34,144 nucleotides of DNA from Bacteroidota bacterium (GCA_947487525.1 CANKWR010000016.1:1-34144); one strand, 5' to 3'; numbered from the stretch's first letter, positions 1-8,383 are shown. Translations and numbers: made by a program. The notes: a model not told the origin generated them from the sequence alone.

Positions 1-2
1 TG

Positions 3-479
3 GAACTAAAAGAAAAAGTAGTTTCTATCAACCGTGTAGTTAAAACAACAAAAGGTGGCCGTACTTTTAGCTTTTCAGCTTTAGTAGTAGTAGGTAACGA
101 AAATGGCGTTGTAGGTCAAGGATTAGGTAAAGCCAAAGAAGTTCAAGAAGCTATTACAAAAGGTATTGAGGATGCAAAAAAGAATTTAGTGAAAGTGCCT
201 ATTATGCACGGAACAATTCCGCACGATCAATTAGGTAAATCAGGTGCTGCAAAGGTGTTAATCAAGCCAGCTGCACACGGAGCCGGTGTAATTGCGGGTG
301 GTAGCATGCGTGCTGTATTAGAGAGCGCTGGTATCACTGACGTCTTGGCTAAGAGCTTAGGTTCTGCTAACCCACACAACGTGGTTAAAGCTACCATCAA
401 AGCATTAGGTTTATTACGTGAGCCAATCCAAGTTGCAAAAACTAGAAACATTAAGTTATCAAAAGTATTTAACGGATAG
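3..479 (+). CDS. rpsE: 30S ribosomal protein S5 (5' end outside window)
   Basis: This is the C-terminal ~158 residues of ribosomal protein S5, a small-subunit protein of the central/shoulder region that contributes to decoding fidelity. The reading frame is open from base 3, so the true start lies upstream. An S5 N-terminal double-stranded-RNA-binding stretch is visible ([20 protein letters not shown]), followed by the C-terminal domain with [19 protein letters not shown] and [17 protein letters not shown] at 189 is internal and should not be taken as a start. It is followed 40 nt later by rpmD, the usual spc-operon order. Partial only because of the window edge. Confidence 0.97.
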   Translation, partial: ELKEKVVSINRVVKTTKGGRTFSFSALVVVGNENGVVGQGLGKAKEVQEAITKGIEDAKKNLVKVPIMHGTIPHDQLGKSGAAKVLIKPAAHGAGVIAGGSMRAVLESAGITDVLAKSLGSANPHNVVKATIKALGLLREPIQVAKTRNIKLSKVFNG

Positions 480-519
480 TTGAAAAACTATCTATTAATT
501 ACGTGTTAAATAATTAAAG

Positions 520-702
520 ATGAAAAAAATTAAAATCACTCAAGTGAAAAGCGGCATCGACAGATCTGAGCGTCAAAAACAAACATTGATCGCATTAGGT
601 TTGAGGAAATTAAATGCTTCAAAAGAAGTAGAGGCAACTCCACAGATTTTGGGTATGGTTAATAAAGTTGCTCACTTAATAAAAGTAGAAGAAGTAGCTT
701 AG
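520..702 (+). CDS. rpmD: 50S ribosomal protein L30
   Basis: This 60-residue protein is full length for bacterial L30, a small large-subunit protein. The N-terminal beta strand (KKIKITQVKSGI), the central basic helix segment (RQKQTLIALGLRKLN) and the terminal VNKVAHLIKVEEV strand match the family. It lies between rpsE and rplO as in the conserved spc operon. The start ATG at 520 is the only sensible one. Confidence 0.96.
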   Translation: MKKIKITQVKSGIDRSERQKQTLIALGLRKLNASKEVEATPQILGMVNKVAHLIKVEEVA

Positions 703-742
703 TCTTATCATATAAGCAACTATTTCATCTATATTCATTAAA

Positions 743-761
743 GCGAGGGGAGATTCCCCGC
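743..761 (+). other. Short G/C hairpin in the rpmD-rplO gap
   Basis: A five-pair GGGGA/TCCCC stem with a 3-nt loop, extended by GC/GC pairs around a 2-nt bulge, sits 19 nt before the rplO start. No T-tract follows, so it is not an intrinsic terminator. It could be a leader structure affecting rplO translation or transcript processing, but one sequence cannot show that. Confidence 0.4.
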
Positions 762-779
762 AAGTAAAAATCAACAAAA

Positions 780-1226
780 ATGAAATTACACAATTTACAA
801 CCTGCAGCAGGTTCAGTTCACAAAGCAATTAGAATTGGTAGAGGAGAAGCATCTGGTAAAGGTGGTACTTCTACAAAAGGTAACAAAGGTGGTCAGTCTC
901 GTGCTGGTTACAAAAGCAAAATGGCACACGAAGGTGGTCAGATGCCTATTCAACGTCGTGTTCCAAAGCGTGGATTCAAAAACATTAATCGCGTAGAGTA
1001 CGTTGTATTCAACTTAGGTCAATTAGATCAGTTGATTGAAAAATACGGTTTCACCGAAATTACTCCAGAAAATTTATACATGAACAGTTTGATCCAACGC
1101 ACTGACTTAGTGAAGATTTTGGCAACTGGCGAATTAAAATCTAAGATCAATTTTAGAGTAAACAAAGCAAGCAAGAAAGCACAGGATGCAATTGTTGCTG
1201 CGGGTGGTACTATTGAAATTATCTAA
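780..1226 (+). CDS. rplO: 50S ribosomal protein L15
   Basis: This is ribosomal protein L15 at 148 residues, normal for the family. It begins MKLHNLQPAAGS and continues with the glycine/lysine-rich RNA-binding segment (GRGEASGKGGTSTKGNKGGQ, around residues 22-41) and the RRVPKRGF motif near residue 59. The C-terminal part (TGELKSKINFRVNKASKKAQ...GGTIEII) matches the L15 signature region. It assembles on 23S rRNA in the large subunit. A terminator-like hairpin follows it before secY. Confidence 0.97.
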   Translation: MKLHNLQPAAGSVHKAIRIGRGEASGKGGTSTKGNKGGQSRAGYKSKMAHEGGQMPIQRRVPKRGFKNINRVEYVVFNLGQLDQLIEKYGFTEITPENLYMNSLIQRTDLVKILATGELKSKINFRVNKASKKAQDAIVAAGGTIEII

Positions 1227-1244
1227 TAAAATTTATGTATATTT

Positions 1245-1269
1245 AGACGCGTGACCAATGCGTCTTTTT
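1245..1269 (+). terminator. Terminator-like hairpin between rplO and secY
   Basis: Perfect 6-bp stem AGACGC/GCGTCT with a 9-nt loop, followed by TTTTT. It has the form of a weak intrinsic terminator or attenuator inside an operon that is usually continuous. secY starts 36 nt further on. Confidence 0.6.
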
Positions 1270-1305
1270 ATCTTAAAAACGCTACTGTACATTAACTAAA
1301 TTCTG

Positions 1306-2652
1306 ATGAAAAAATTAATAGACACATTAAAAAATATTTGGGCTATCAGCGAGCTTAAGAGTAAAATCTTAGTTACGTTAGCACTTGTATTAACTTATAG
1401 AATTGGCGCACAAATCACATTGCCAGGAATCAATCCTACTGAATTAGCAAAAGCACAAAGTTCAGGTCAAGGCAATGGTTTATTGGGCATTTTTGACATG
1501 TTCGCTGGAGGTGCTTTTTCACAAGCATCTGTTTTGGCATTGGGAATTATGCCTTATATCTCTGCTTCTATCTTTATGCAATTGATGACTATTCTAGTAC
1601 CTCAATTACAAAAAATCCAAAAGGAAGGAGAGAGTGGCCGTAATAAAATTAACCAATGGACAAGATATTTAACAGTGATTGTAACTGCTTTCCAAGCAGG
1701 AGCCTACGTTGCTTATTTGAATAGTCCAACTTATTCAGGTGCATTGATTATGGAATTTCAACCTTATTTCTGGTTGTCTACTGTAATTTGTTTAACTGCA
1801 GGTACTTTATTTGTAATGTGGTTGGGTGAAAAAATTCAAGATAAAGGGTTAGGAAATGGTACTTCTATCATCATCATGGTAGGTATCTTAGGACGTTTAC
1901 CTCAATCTTTAATTTTAGAATTCGGTACCAAAAGTGAAAAAAGTGGCGGTGGTTTATTGATATTCTTAATTGAAATAGCTGTTTTGATTACCATCATCAT
2001 GGGCTTGATTGTATTGGTACAAGGGGTTCGTAAAATCCCGGTAACTTATGCTAAGCAAGTAATTGGTGGTGCTCAAGTGGGTGGTGCTCGTCAATTTTTA
2101 CCTGTTAAGGTAAACAGCGCGGGTGTTATGCCAATCATTTTTGCGCAAGCAATTATGTTCTTACCAACCTTAGTTTCATTTACTAAAATGGAATCTTCAC
2201 AAGGAATTATTAGAATATTCAGTGACCATAGTAATGTATGGTACATGATAATTTATTCTGTAATGGTCATTGGATTTACCTTTTTATACACTGCATTAAT
2301 TTTTAATCCAAAGCAAATTTCTGAGGATTTAAAACGCAACAATGGTTTTGTACCAGGTGTGAAACCAGGTCAACCTACAACTGATTATATTGGTGCAATT
2401 ATGGATAGAATTACTTTACCAGGTGCTATTTTATTAGCAATCGTAGGTATTTTACCAGGATTTGCACAAAGATTAAATGTAACTCCAGGTTTCAGTACCT
2501 TCTTTGGAGGAACTTCATTGTTAATTATGGTAGGGGTGATTTTAGATACTTTACAACAAATTGAAACCTATTTATTGATGCGTCAATATGATGGATTAAT
2601 GAGTTCGGGACGTGTTCAAGGTAGAAACGGTATTGTTAATTCTGGGATTTAA
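1306..2652 (+). CDS. secY: Preprotein translocase subunit SecY
   Basis: SecY is the pore-forming subunit of the SecYEG channel in the inner membrane. The 448-residue protein has about ten hydrophobic segments. Family landmarks are visible: the first helix with YRIGAQITLPGI near residue 31, the plug region (GLLGIFDMFAGGAFSQASVLALGIMPYISASI, about 59-90), the EGESGRNKINQWTRY loop, GLGNGTSIII, the basic cytosolic loop with KIPVTYAKQ, and the C-terminal loop GFVPGVKPGQPT. It ends with a short hydrophilic tail. It follows rplO as in the spc operon but is bracketed by terminator-like hairpins on both sides, so its transcription may be partly separate. Confidence 0.98.
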   Translation: MKKLIDTLKNIWAISELKSKILVTLALVLTYRIGAQITLPGINPTELAKAQSSGQGNGLLGIFDMFAGGAFSQASVLALGIMPYISASIFMQLMTILVPQLQKIQKEGESGRNKINQWTRYLTVIVTAFQAGAYVAYLNSPTYSGALIMEFQPYFWLSTVICLTAGTLFVMWLGEKIQDKGLGNGTSIIIMVGILGRLPQSLILEFGTKSEKSGGGLLIFLIEIAVLITIIMGLIVLVQGVRKIPVTYAKQVIGGAQVGGARQFLPVKVNSAGVMPIIFAQAIMFLPTLVSFTKMESSQGIIRIFSDHSNVWYMIIYSVMVIGFTFLYTALIFNPKQISEDLKRNNGFVPGVKPGQPTTDYIGAIMDRITLPGAILLAIVGILPGFAQRLNVTPGFSTFFGGTSLLIMVGVILDTLQQIETYLLMRQYDGLMSSGRVQGRNGIVNSGI

Positions 2653-2673
2653 TTTTTTAAAAGATTTATATTT

Positions 2674-2708
2674 ACAAACCTGTCCCATAAAGGCAGGTTT
2701 GTTTTTTT
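2674..2708 (+). terminator. Intrinsic terminator after secY
   Basis: Perfect 9-bp stem ACAAACCTG/CAGGTTTGT with an 11-nt loop, running into a T-tract. It lies between the secY stop and the map start, so it should end much of the ribosomal transcript here. Confidence 0.85.
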
Positions 2709-2726
2709 AGCAATAAATGGGGAATT

Positions 2727-3530
2727 ATGATGTACACTAAAACGGAAGAACAAGTTGCCTTAATGAAGGAATCGGCAATGTTGGTGAGTAGGACTTTGAC
2801 TGAAGTGGCAAAAGTATTGAAGCCTGGAATGACCACCTTAGACATTGACAAGTTGTGCATGGAATTTGCGAAGGACCATAAAGGAACCCTTTCATTTTAT
2901 AATTATCATGGTTACCCGCACCATATTTGCGCTTCTGTAAATGAGGTAGTGGTGCATGGCTTTCCCAACAAAACCCCATTAAAAGACGGTGATATTATTT
3001 CTATTGATTTCGGCGTGATACTGGACGGTTGGCATGGGGATCATGCGTATACCTTTATTTTAGGGGAGGCGGATCCAGCGGCTATTGAATTGGTTAAGGT
3101 CACTAAAGAATCATTGTATAAGGGGATTGAAAAAGCGATAGTGAATAATAGAGTGGGTGATATTAGTTATGCAATACAAGAGCATACTGAAAAAAATCAT
3201 GGCTATGGGGTGGTACGTGAATTAGTTGGTCATGGCCTTGGCAAAGATTTGCATGAGGATCCTCAAGTGCCCAATTATGGAAAGCGTGGTACTGGATTAA
3301 AGATGCAAGAAAATTTAGTATTGGCCATTGAGCCAATGATTAATATGGGTACACATAAAGTATTCACGGATGAGGATGGGTGGACCGTGAAAACACAGGA
3401 TGGGAAAGTATCGGTACATTTTGAACATGATATTTGTGTGAAAGCTGGAAAGGCATTGATCTTATCGGATTTTTCTATTATTGAAGCAGCTGAAAAAGCA
3501 AATCAAAATTTGAATAGTTCCTATTACTAA
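2727..3530 (+). CDS. map: Methionine aminopeptidase, type I
   Basis: This cytosolic metalloprotease removes the initiator methionine from nascent proteins. At 267 residues it is the length of the simple type Ia enzyme, without an N-terminal extension. All five metal ligands are visible: D94 (SIDFG), D105 (HGDH), H169 (VGHGLG), E202 (AIEPM) and E233 (HFEHD). H176 in the LHEDPQVPN motif is also present. Two consecutive ATGs (2727 and 2730) are possible starts; GGGGAA lies just upstream. secY-map is a conserved neighbourhood, but infA, rpmJ and rpsM, which often follow map, are not here. Confidence 0.97.
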   Translation: MMYTKTEEQVALMKESAMLVSRTLTEVAKVLKPGMTTLDIDKLCMEFAKDHKGTLSFYNYHGYPHHICASVNEVVVHGFPNKTPLKDGDIISIDFGVILDGWHGDHAYTFILGEADPAAIELVKVTKESLYKGIEKAIVNNRVGDISYAIQEHTEKNHGYGVVRELVGHGLGKDLHEDPQVPNYGKRGTGLKMQENLVLAIEPMINMGTHKVFTDEDGWTVKTQDGKVSVHFEHDICVKAGKALILSDFSIIEAAEKANQNLNSSYY

Positions 3531-3601
3531 TGTGTAAAGCATTGCTCCAACACAAAAAATTTGACTGTAAATCAAAAAGCTTCATCCGTAATTAAATTGA
3601 T

Positions 3602-4879
3602 ATGGAAAAGAAAAAAATAATCGTAGTAGGTGGTGGAGCTGCGGGATTTTTCTGTGCCATACAAATTGCGGAATTGCATCCCCATTGGGAAATTAGTATT
3701 CTTGAAAAAACAAACAAACTATTATCAAAAGTAAAAGTGAGTGGTGGCGGACGTTGTAATGTAACGCATGCTTGCCCCGATATAGAAATGCTTTTACAAA
3801 AATACCCACGTGGAACGCGTTTTCTAAAAAAAGCATTTTATCAATTTGCTACTCAAAATACCATTGAGTGGTTTAAAAATAATAGCGTTGAACTCCATAC
3901 CGAAAAAGATGGAAGGATGTTTCCCACTACCAATAGTTCGGATACCATTATTGATTGTTTTTTAAGAAAAGTACATCAATATAAAATTCAAGTATTAACA
4001 CAACATGAAGTGTTGGATGTGCAGAATAACAATTGGAGTACTGACATTACTGAAGGAAATGAAAATAAAGAAAATAAAGTTCAAAAAAATTTCAGCATAC
4101 AATTGCAAGGAAGAGAACCAATACAGGCCGATGCGATTTGTTTAGCAACAGGGGGTATGTTGAAATCAGATAGATTAAAATGGTTGACCAATTTTGGACA
4201 TACCATTGTAGATCCTGTACCTTCTTTATTTACATTCAATACCGTAGATAAAAAAATTACCACACTCATGGGCGTGGCAGTGGATAGGGCGAGTATACAA
4301 TGGCGTGGGAACAAAAATTTTGAAGTAGGCCCATTGTTAATTACCCATTGGGGGATTAGTGGACCTGCAGCCATTAAATTATCGGCATGGTGTGCAAGAG
4401 AAATGGCAGCAACAAATTATGAAGGTGCCATTCAAATTAATTGGACATCCAACTTTAATGAATCCACCTTAAAAATGGAATGGATCAATTTTAGAATGGA
4501 TTTTGGAAAAAGAGAAATGGGTTCTAAGAATCCATTTGAATTACCACAACGTTTATGGCATTTTTTATTAGGGGAAGCCGGTATTGCATTAAATACAAAA
4601 TGGGCCGATTTAAAAAGTACCAATCAGCAAGTACTTATTCAATTATTAACGCGTACTACTTTAGACATTAAAGGGAAAACCACTTTCAAAGAAGAATTTG
4701 TTACCTGCGGGGGAGTGGATTTAAAAGATATTGATGCCCAAACCATGGAGAGTAAATTGGTTCCTGGATTGCATTTTGCTGGTGAGATGATGGATGTGGA
4801 TGGCATTACAGGAGGTTTTAATTTTCAGCATGCATGGACCAGCGGATGGCTGGCAGCGCAGCATATGGCAGGGCAGTAA
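3602..4879 (+). CDS. HI0933/BaiN-family FAD-dependent oxidoreductase
   Basis: A 425-residue flavoprotein of the HI0933 family (often annotated NAD(P)/FAD-dependent oxidoreductase, YhiN or BaiN-like). A Rossmann FAD-binding motif is at the N-terminus (VGGGAAG, residues 9-15). The family-specific SGGGRCNVTH follows at 47-56. The C-terminal FAD-contacting block GEMMDVDGITGGFNFQHAW is in the last 35 residues, preceded by the typical TCGGVDLKDID. The physiological substrate of most members is unknown. No membrane segment or signal peptide is seen. It is followed by a tandem repeat and then rpsA. The family is clear; the exact reaction is not. Confidence 0.93.
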   Translation: MEKKKIIVVGGGAAGFFCAIQIAELHPHWEISILEKTNKLLSKVKVSGGGRCNVTHACPDIEMLLQKYPRGTRFLKKAFYQFATQNTIEWFKNNSVELHTEKDGRMFPTTNSSDTIIDCFLRKVHQYKIQVLTQHEVLDVQNNNWSTDITEGNENKENKVQKNFSIQLQGREPIQADAICLATGGMLKSDRLKWLTNFGHTIVDPVPSLFTFNTVDKKITTLMGVAVDRASIQWRGNKNFEVGPLLITHWGISGPAAIKLSAWCAREMAATNYEGAIQINWTSNFNESTLKMEWINFRMDFGKREMGSKNPFELPQRLWHFLLGEAGIALNTKWADLKSTNQQVLIQLLTRTTLDIKGKTTFKEEFVTCGGVDLKDIDAQTMESKLVPGLHFAGEMMDVDGITGGFNFQHAWTSGWLAAQHMAGQ

Positions 4880-4901
4880 ACCTAAACAGGTAGCTTGCTT
4901 C

Positions 4902-4980
4902 GCATCGAATGCTACTCCTCTCCTGCATCGAATGCTACTCCTCTCCTGCATCGAATGCTACTCCTCTCCTGCATCGAATG
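4902..4980 (+). repeat. 23-bp tandem repeat, three full copies plus a partial fourth
   Basis: Three identical head-to-tail copies of a 23-bp unit begin at 4902, 4925 and 4948. Each reads GCATCGAATGC followed by TACTCCTCTCCT. A 10-nt fourth copy (4971-4980) runs into an inverted repeat. Each unit carries a small GCAT/ATGC dyad. It lies in the gap between the flavoprotein gene and rpsA, upstream of the rpsA promoter. The identity of the copies suggests recent slippage expansion. Confidence 0.9.
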
Positions 4981-4996
4981 CGCCAATGGCGCATTC
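4976..4996 (+). other. Inverted repeat ending the tandem array
   Basis: Perfect 9-bp arms GAATGCGCC/GGCGCATTC around a 3-nt AAT loop, followed by TCTCTT. The left arm uses the last bases of the partial fourth repeat. It could terminate transcription of the upstream gene, but the downstream T-content is poor. Confidence 0.6.
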
Positions 4997-5051
4997 TCTT
5001 ATTGAAAATCAATAAGTTATAATTCCGGTACCCTTGAACTTTTAGCCCTTT

Positions 5052-5085
5052 TTTGGCCTTTTTTTGGCTTTATTTGATACCTTTG
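5052..5085 (+). promoter_or_regulatory. Bacteroidota-type promoter of rpsA
   Basis: A -33 TTTG (5052-5055) and a -7 TACCTTTG (5078-5085) are separated by 22 nt, close to the phylum consensus TTTG-N~19-TAnnTTTG. The box ends 29 nt before the ATG at 5115, so the in-frame TTG at 5064 lies within the promoter and is not the start. Confidence 0.7.
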
Positions 5086-5114
5086 CCGTCCGGTTTAAAA
5101 ACGCCGGTTTTATT

Positions 5115-6998
5115 ATGAAATTATTTTCAAAAAACCTAAACGCAGACGCACAGGAATTCGATGGCGCTACAGCTATCGAAGCAACTGCGACAACAAAAGC
5201 ACCTGAGGTAGTTGTAGAAACTGCACACGACGATTTCGACTGGAGCGTAGACAAACGTAATGTGAGTCATTATGCTGAAGCTGAAAGAGTAAAGTATGAC
5301 AAAGTGTATGATGACACTTTCGTACAAATCAATGACGGAGAAATCATGAATGGTTTAGTAGTTGCTTTAACTAAAACAGATGTTGTAGTAAACATTGGTT
5401 TTAAAAGTGATGGTTTAGTATCATTGAATGAATTCCGTGACACCAATGGTGTTAAAACTGGTGATACTGTAGAAGTAATGGTAGTAGAAAAAGAAGACCG
5501 CGATGGTAATCTTCACTTAAGCCGTAAGTCTGCTCGTATTTACCGTGCTTGGGAAAGAATTATGGAAGTACATAAAACTGGTGAAGTAGTTACTGGTTTA
5601 GTTACAAGCAAAACAAAAGGTGGTTTAATCGTTGATGTATTTGGTATGGAAACATTCTTACCAGGTTCTCAAATTGACGTTAAGCCAGTTACAGATTATG
5701 ATCAATTCGTAGGTAAGACAATGGAGTTTAAAGTTGTTAAGATTAACGAAACAATTAAGAATGCCGTTGTATCACATAAAGCATTAATCGAAAGTGATAT
5801 CGAAGCACAACGTGCAGAGATCATGAGTAAATTAGAGAAAGGCCAGGTGTTAGAAGGGGTGGTTAAAAACATCACTGACTTTGGTGCATTCATGGACTTA
5901 GGTGGATTAGATGGATTATTATACATCACGGATATTTCTTGGGGTAGAATTTCTCATCCAAGTGAAGTGGTTAAAATGGATCAAAAAATCCAAGTGGTTG
6001 TATTAGACTTTGATGATGACAAAAAACGTATCAGCTTGGGTTTAAAACAATTAACTCCACACCCATGGGATGTATTACCAGGCGACTTATCAGAAGGTAG
6101 TGTTGTAAAAGGTAAAGTAGTAAACATTGAGGATTACGGTGCGTTCTTAGAAATTCAACCAGGTGTTGAAGGTTTAGTACACGTTTCTGAAATCACTTGG
6201 GCGAACACGCCAATCAATGCTAAAGAATTCTTCAAATTAGGAGATGAGCATGAAGCAAAAGTGGTAACATTAGACAAAGATGCACGTAAAATGAGCTTGA
6301 GCATTAAACAAATGACACAAGATCCTTGGAATGCAATCGAAAATAAATTCCCTGAAAACAGCAAGCATAAAGGTTTAGTGAAAAACATCACTCCTTACGG
6401 TGTGTTTGTTGAATTAGAATCAGGAATTGGTGGAATGATTCACATCAGCGATTTGAGCTGGTTGAAGCGTTTTAATCACCCTTCTGAGTATGTGAAAGTG
6501 GGTGAGTCTATCGACATCATTATCTTGAACATTGACAAAGAAAACAGAAAATTACAATTAGGTCATAAGCAATTAGAAGAAGATCCTTGGAACCAATTAG
6601 AAGAAACTTTTGCAATTGGATCTATTCATGATGGTACCATTGTTCGCAAGGACGATAAAGGTGCTATTGTACAAATGCCTCATGGTTTAGAAGGTTTTGC
6701 ACCTAACCGTCACCTTGCAAAAGAAGATGGTAAACAAGTTCAAGCGGAAGATACAGCGAAATTCATGGTGATCGAGTTTGATCGTAATGAAAAGAGAATT
6801 GTTGTTTCTCATGCTAGAATCTGGGAGCAAAACATTGTAGAAGAAAAAGAAGCAGCTAAGAAAGAAGCTAAAGTAGAGACTGAAAAGACAAAGAAAGCGG
6901 TTAAGTCTATTCAAGCTAAAGTAGAGAAATCCACTTTAGGTGACTTAGGCGCTTTAGCTGAAATCAAGGCTAAATTAGACGAGAATAAAGAAGGGTAG
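5115..6998 (+). CDS. rpsA: 30S ribosomal protein S1 (six S1 domains)
   Basis: S1 binds mRNA and delivers it to the 30S subunit, which matters in a phylum with little Shine-Dalgarno use. The 627-residue product has six S1/OB-fold repeats, starting at about residues 75, 155, 240, 325, 410 and 495. Each opens with a G-x-V or G-x-I strand (for example GQVLEGVVKNITDFGAFMDL) and ends near SLGLKQL or similar. A charged, variable N-terminal segment precedes them and a lysine/glutamate-rich tail follows. I place the start at the ATG at 5115; the upstream in-frame TTG at 5064 would add 17 residues but sits within the promoter. A strong terminator follows. Confidence 0.96.
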   Translation: MKLFSKNLNADAQEFDGATAIEATATTKAPEVVVETAHDDFDWSVDKRNVSHYAEAERVKYDKVYDDTFVQINDGEIMNGLVVALTKTDVVVNIGFKSDGLVSLNEFRDTNGVKTGDTVEVMVVEKEDRDGNLHLSRKSARIYRAWERIMEVHKTGEVVTGLVTSKTKGGLIVDVFGMETFLPGSQIDVKPVTDYDQFVGKTMEFKVVKINETIKNAVVSHKALIESDIEAQRAEIMSKLEKGQVLEGVVKNITDFGAFMDLGGLDGLLYITDISWGRISHPSEVVKMDQKIQVVVLDFDDDKKRISLGLKQLTPHPWDVLPGDLSEGSVVKGKVVNIEDYGAFLEIQPGVEGLVHVSEITWANTPINAKEFFKLGDEHEAKVVTLDKDARKMSLSIKQMTQDPWNAIENKFPENSKHKGLVKNITPYGVFVELESGIGGMIHISDLSWLKRFNHPSEYVKVGESIDIIILNIDKENRKLQLGHKQLEEDPWNQLEETFAIGSIHDGTIVRKDDKGAIVQMPHGLEGFAPNRHLAKEDGKQVQAEDTAKFMVIEFDRNEKRIVVSHARIWEQNIVEEKEAAKKEAKVETEKTKKAVKSIQAKVEKSTLGDLGALAEIKAKLDENKEG

Positions 6999-7018
6999 TC
7001 CTTTTCTTTAATGATATG

Positions 7019-7047
7019 AAACCCCCGCTCAAAAGGCGGGGGTTTTT
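7019..7047 (+). terminator. Intrinsic terminator of rpsA
   Basis: Perfect 10-bp stem AAACCCCCGC/GCGGGGGTTT with a 7-nt loop, then TTTTT, 21 nt after the rpsA stop. Confidence 0.93.
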
Positions 7048-7125
7048 GGTTTTTAACCTAAATTATTGGTAATCAAGCCCGATTTAGCGATTTCTTAACG
7101 TCAAAGCCTTTATTCGCAATCTTTT

Positions 7126-7142
7126 TCGCCATAAATTGGCGA
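7126..7142. promoter_or_regulatory. Dyad just upstream of the bamD -7 box
   Basis: A 6-bp inverted repeat TCGCCA/TGGCGA with a 5-nt centre ends 8 nt before TAAATTTG. Its position between the -33 and -7 regions would suit an operator. The binding protein is unknown and chance is possible at this length. Confidence 0.35.
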
Positions 7143-7150
7143 TTATTAGT

Positions 7151-7158
7151 TAAATTTG
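7151..7158 (+). promoter_or_regulatory. -7 element of the bamD-rpoZ operon
   Basis: TAAATTTG matches the phylum -7 consensus TAnnTTTG exactly and ends 9 nt before the bamD ATG. I see no good TTTG at the -33 distance. Confidence 0.5.
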
Positions 7159-7167
7159 CCACCCTGT

Positions 7168-7962
7168 ATGAATAGAATTATTGTAGCCCTTTTTGTGTTA
7201 TTTAGTTTATCTTCTTGTACTTCAAAATTTCAAAAAGTTTTAAAGAACAAGGATATTGACTATAAGGTAAGCATGGCAGAGAAATATTATGAGGCAAAAA
7301 AGTACAGAAATGCACAACAGCTCTTTGAGAACGTAATGCCGTTTGTAAAAGGTACACCAAGGTATGAGGAATTGTATTTGAAATTTGCCAATTCATATTA
7401 CTATGATGATGATTATGATAATGCAGAAAACTTATTCAAAACCTTCGTAGAATATTTCCCAAATAGTCCTAAAACTGCAGATGTGGAATTTTTGAGGGCG
7501 TATACCTATTATAAACGTTCACCAAAAGCGGAGTTAGATCAAACAACGACCAATAAGACAATCGTAACCATGCAGGCTTTTATTGATGCGCATCCAACGA
7601 GTGAAAAAGTAAAAGAAGCAACGCAGGTAATTGATGCTTGTCGTGAAAAATTAGAATTAAAGGATTACAAAACAGCTACACTGTATGATAATTTAGCTTT
7701 ATACCGTGCTGCTGCTGTATCTTATGGGTTATTGTCTGATAATTATCCGGATTCGAAAAATGCAGACAAGTACAAGCTGTTGACTGTTCAAGCATATTAC
7801 AAATTTGCTGAAAACAGTTTTGCAGACAAACAAAAAGATCGTTATGAAAAAGTAATAGAGGAGTATAATGATTTTGTGGACAGATTTAGCGATAGTCCTT
7901 TAATGCCTGAAGCAAAAAAAATAAAAAAACAAACTGATAATTTTTTAAATATAAAGAAATGA
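7168..7962 (+). CDS. bamD: Outer membrane assembly lipoprotein BamD (YfiO)
   Basis: BamD is the essential lipoprotein partner of BamA in inserting beta-barrels into the outer membrane. The 264-residue product has a lipoprotein signal peptide with lipobox LSSC and the lipidated Cys at position 17. TPR-like helices follow (AEKYYEAKKYRNAQQLFE, KFANSYYYDDDYDNAENLFK, FVEYFPNSPKTADVEFLRAY), a pattern typical of BamD/YfiO. The ATG at 7168 is chosen over an in-frame TTG at 7156 because the TTG lies inside the -7 box. The last bases overlap the next gene (ATGA), indicating translational coupling with rpoZ. Confidence 0.93.
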   Translation: MNRIIVALFVLFSLSSCTSKFQKVLKNKDIDYKVSMAEKYYEAKKYRNAQQLFENVMPFVKGTPRYEELYLKFANSYYYDDDYDNAENLFKTFVEYFPNSPKTADVEFLRAYTYYKRSPKAELDQTTTNKTIVTMQAFIDAHPTSEKVKEATQVIDACREKLELKDYKTATLYDNLALYRAAAVSYGLLSDNYPDSKNADKYKLLTVQAYYKFAENSFADKQKDRYEKVIEEYNDFVDRFSDSPLMPEAKKIKKQTDNFLNIKK

Positions 7963-8303
7963 GTAAACTAAGAAGGCACATGGGTGCAAACACACCTGCA
8001 GTTGTAGAAACAAAAAGTTTAAAAGCATTAAAAGCTAAAACTGGAAATTTATACGAGTCTATTTCTATCATAGCAAAAAGAGCAAATCAAATTAACATCT
8101 CCATTAGAGAAGAATTACATTCTAAGTTAGAAGAATTTGCTAGTCATACGGATAGCTTGGAGGAAATTCATGAGAACAAGGAGCAAATTGAAATTTCTAA
8201 AGCTTATGAGCGCATGCCAAATCCTGCAATTTTAGCGACTGCAGAGTTTATTGATGATAAAATTTATTACAGAACTAAGGAAGAGACGGATCTTTATCGT
8301 TAA
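7959..8303 (+). CDS. rpoZ: RNA polymerase omega subunit, Bacteroidota type
   Basis: A 114-residue protein matching the Rpb6/omega family as found in Bacteroidota. The diagnostic stretch is TGNLYESISIIAKRANQINI, followed by EELHSKLEEFASHTDSLEEI and the ERMPNPAI motif near the C-terminus. Omega helps fold and assemble the beta-prime subunit of RNA polymerase. It overlaps bamD by 4 nt, and bamD-rpoZ adjacency is common in this phylum. A strong terminator follows at 8322. Confidence 0.9.
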   Translation: MSKLRRHMGANTPAVVETKSLKALKAKTGNLYESISIIAKRANQINISIREELHSKLEEFASHTDSLEEIHENKEQIEISKAYERMPNPAILATAEFIDDKIYYRTKEETDLYR

Positions 8304-8321
8304 TTCCTGAAAATCAATAGT

Positions 8322-8358
8322 AAAACGTCCTGAAACTTCAAACATTCAGGACGTTTTT
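8322..8358 (+). terminator. Intrinsic terminator after rpoZ
   Basis: Perfect 13-bp stem (AAAACGTCCTGAA with its complement) around a 10-nt loop, ending in a T-run. The A-tract on the left would also let it act on the minus strand. It separates bamD-rpoZ from the DUF4835 gene. Confidence 0.93.
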
Positions 8359-8383
8359 GTATTTTAGGGTATCAAACCATTAT

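Noticed and set aside
4902..4980. CRISPR array
   Set aside because: The 23-bp units are directly adjacent with no unique spacers, and no cas gene is in the window.
4794..5015. 73-residue plus-strand ORF across the 23-bp tandem repeats
   Set aside because: It starts within the flavoprotein gene in another frame, and its repeated peptide simply reflects the DNA repeat.
5064..5114. Upstream TTG start adding 17 residues to ribosomal protein S1
   Set aside because: The TTG lies within the promoter between the -33 and -7 boxes, so it would not be on the transcript.
7081..7110. Possible third copy of the element core (an AACGTCA match near 7097)
   Set aside because: Only about seven bases match; there is no CGTTY partner arm, no AT-rich core and no duplicated terminator.
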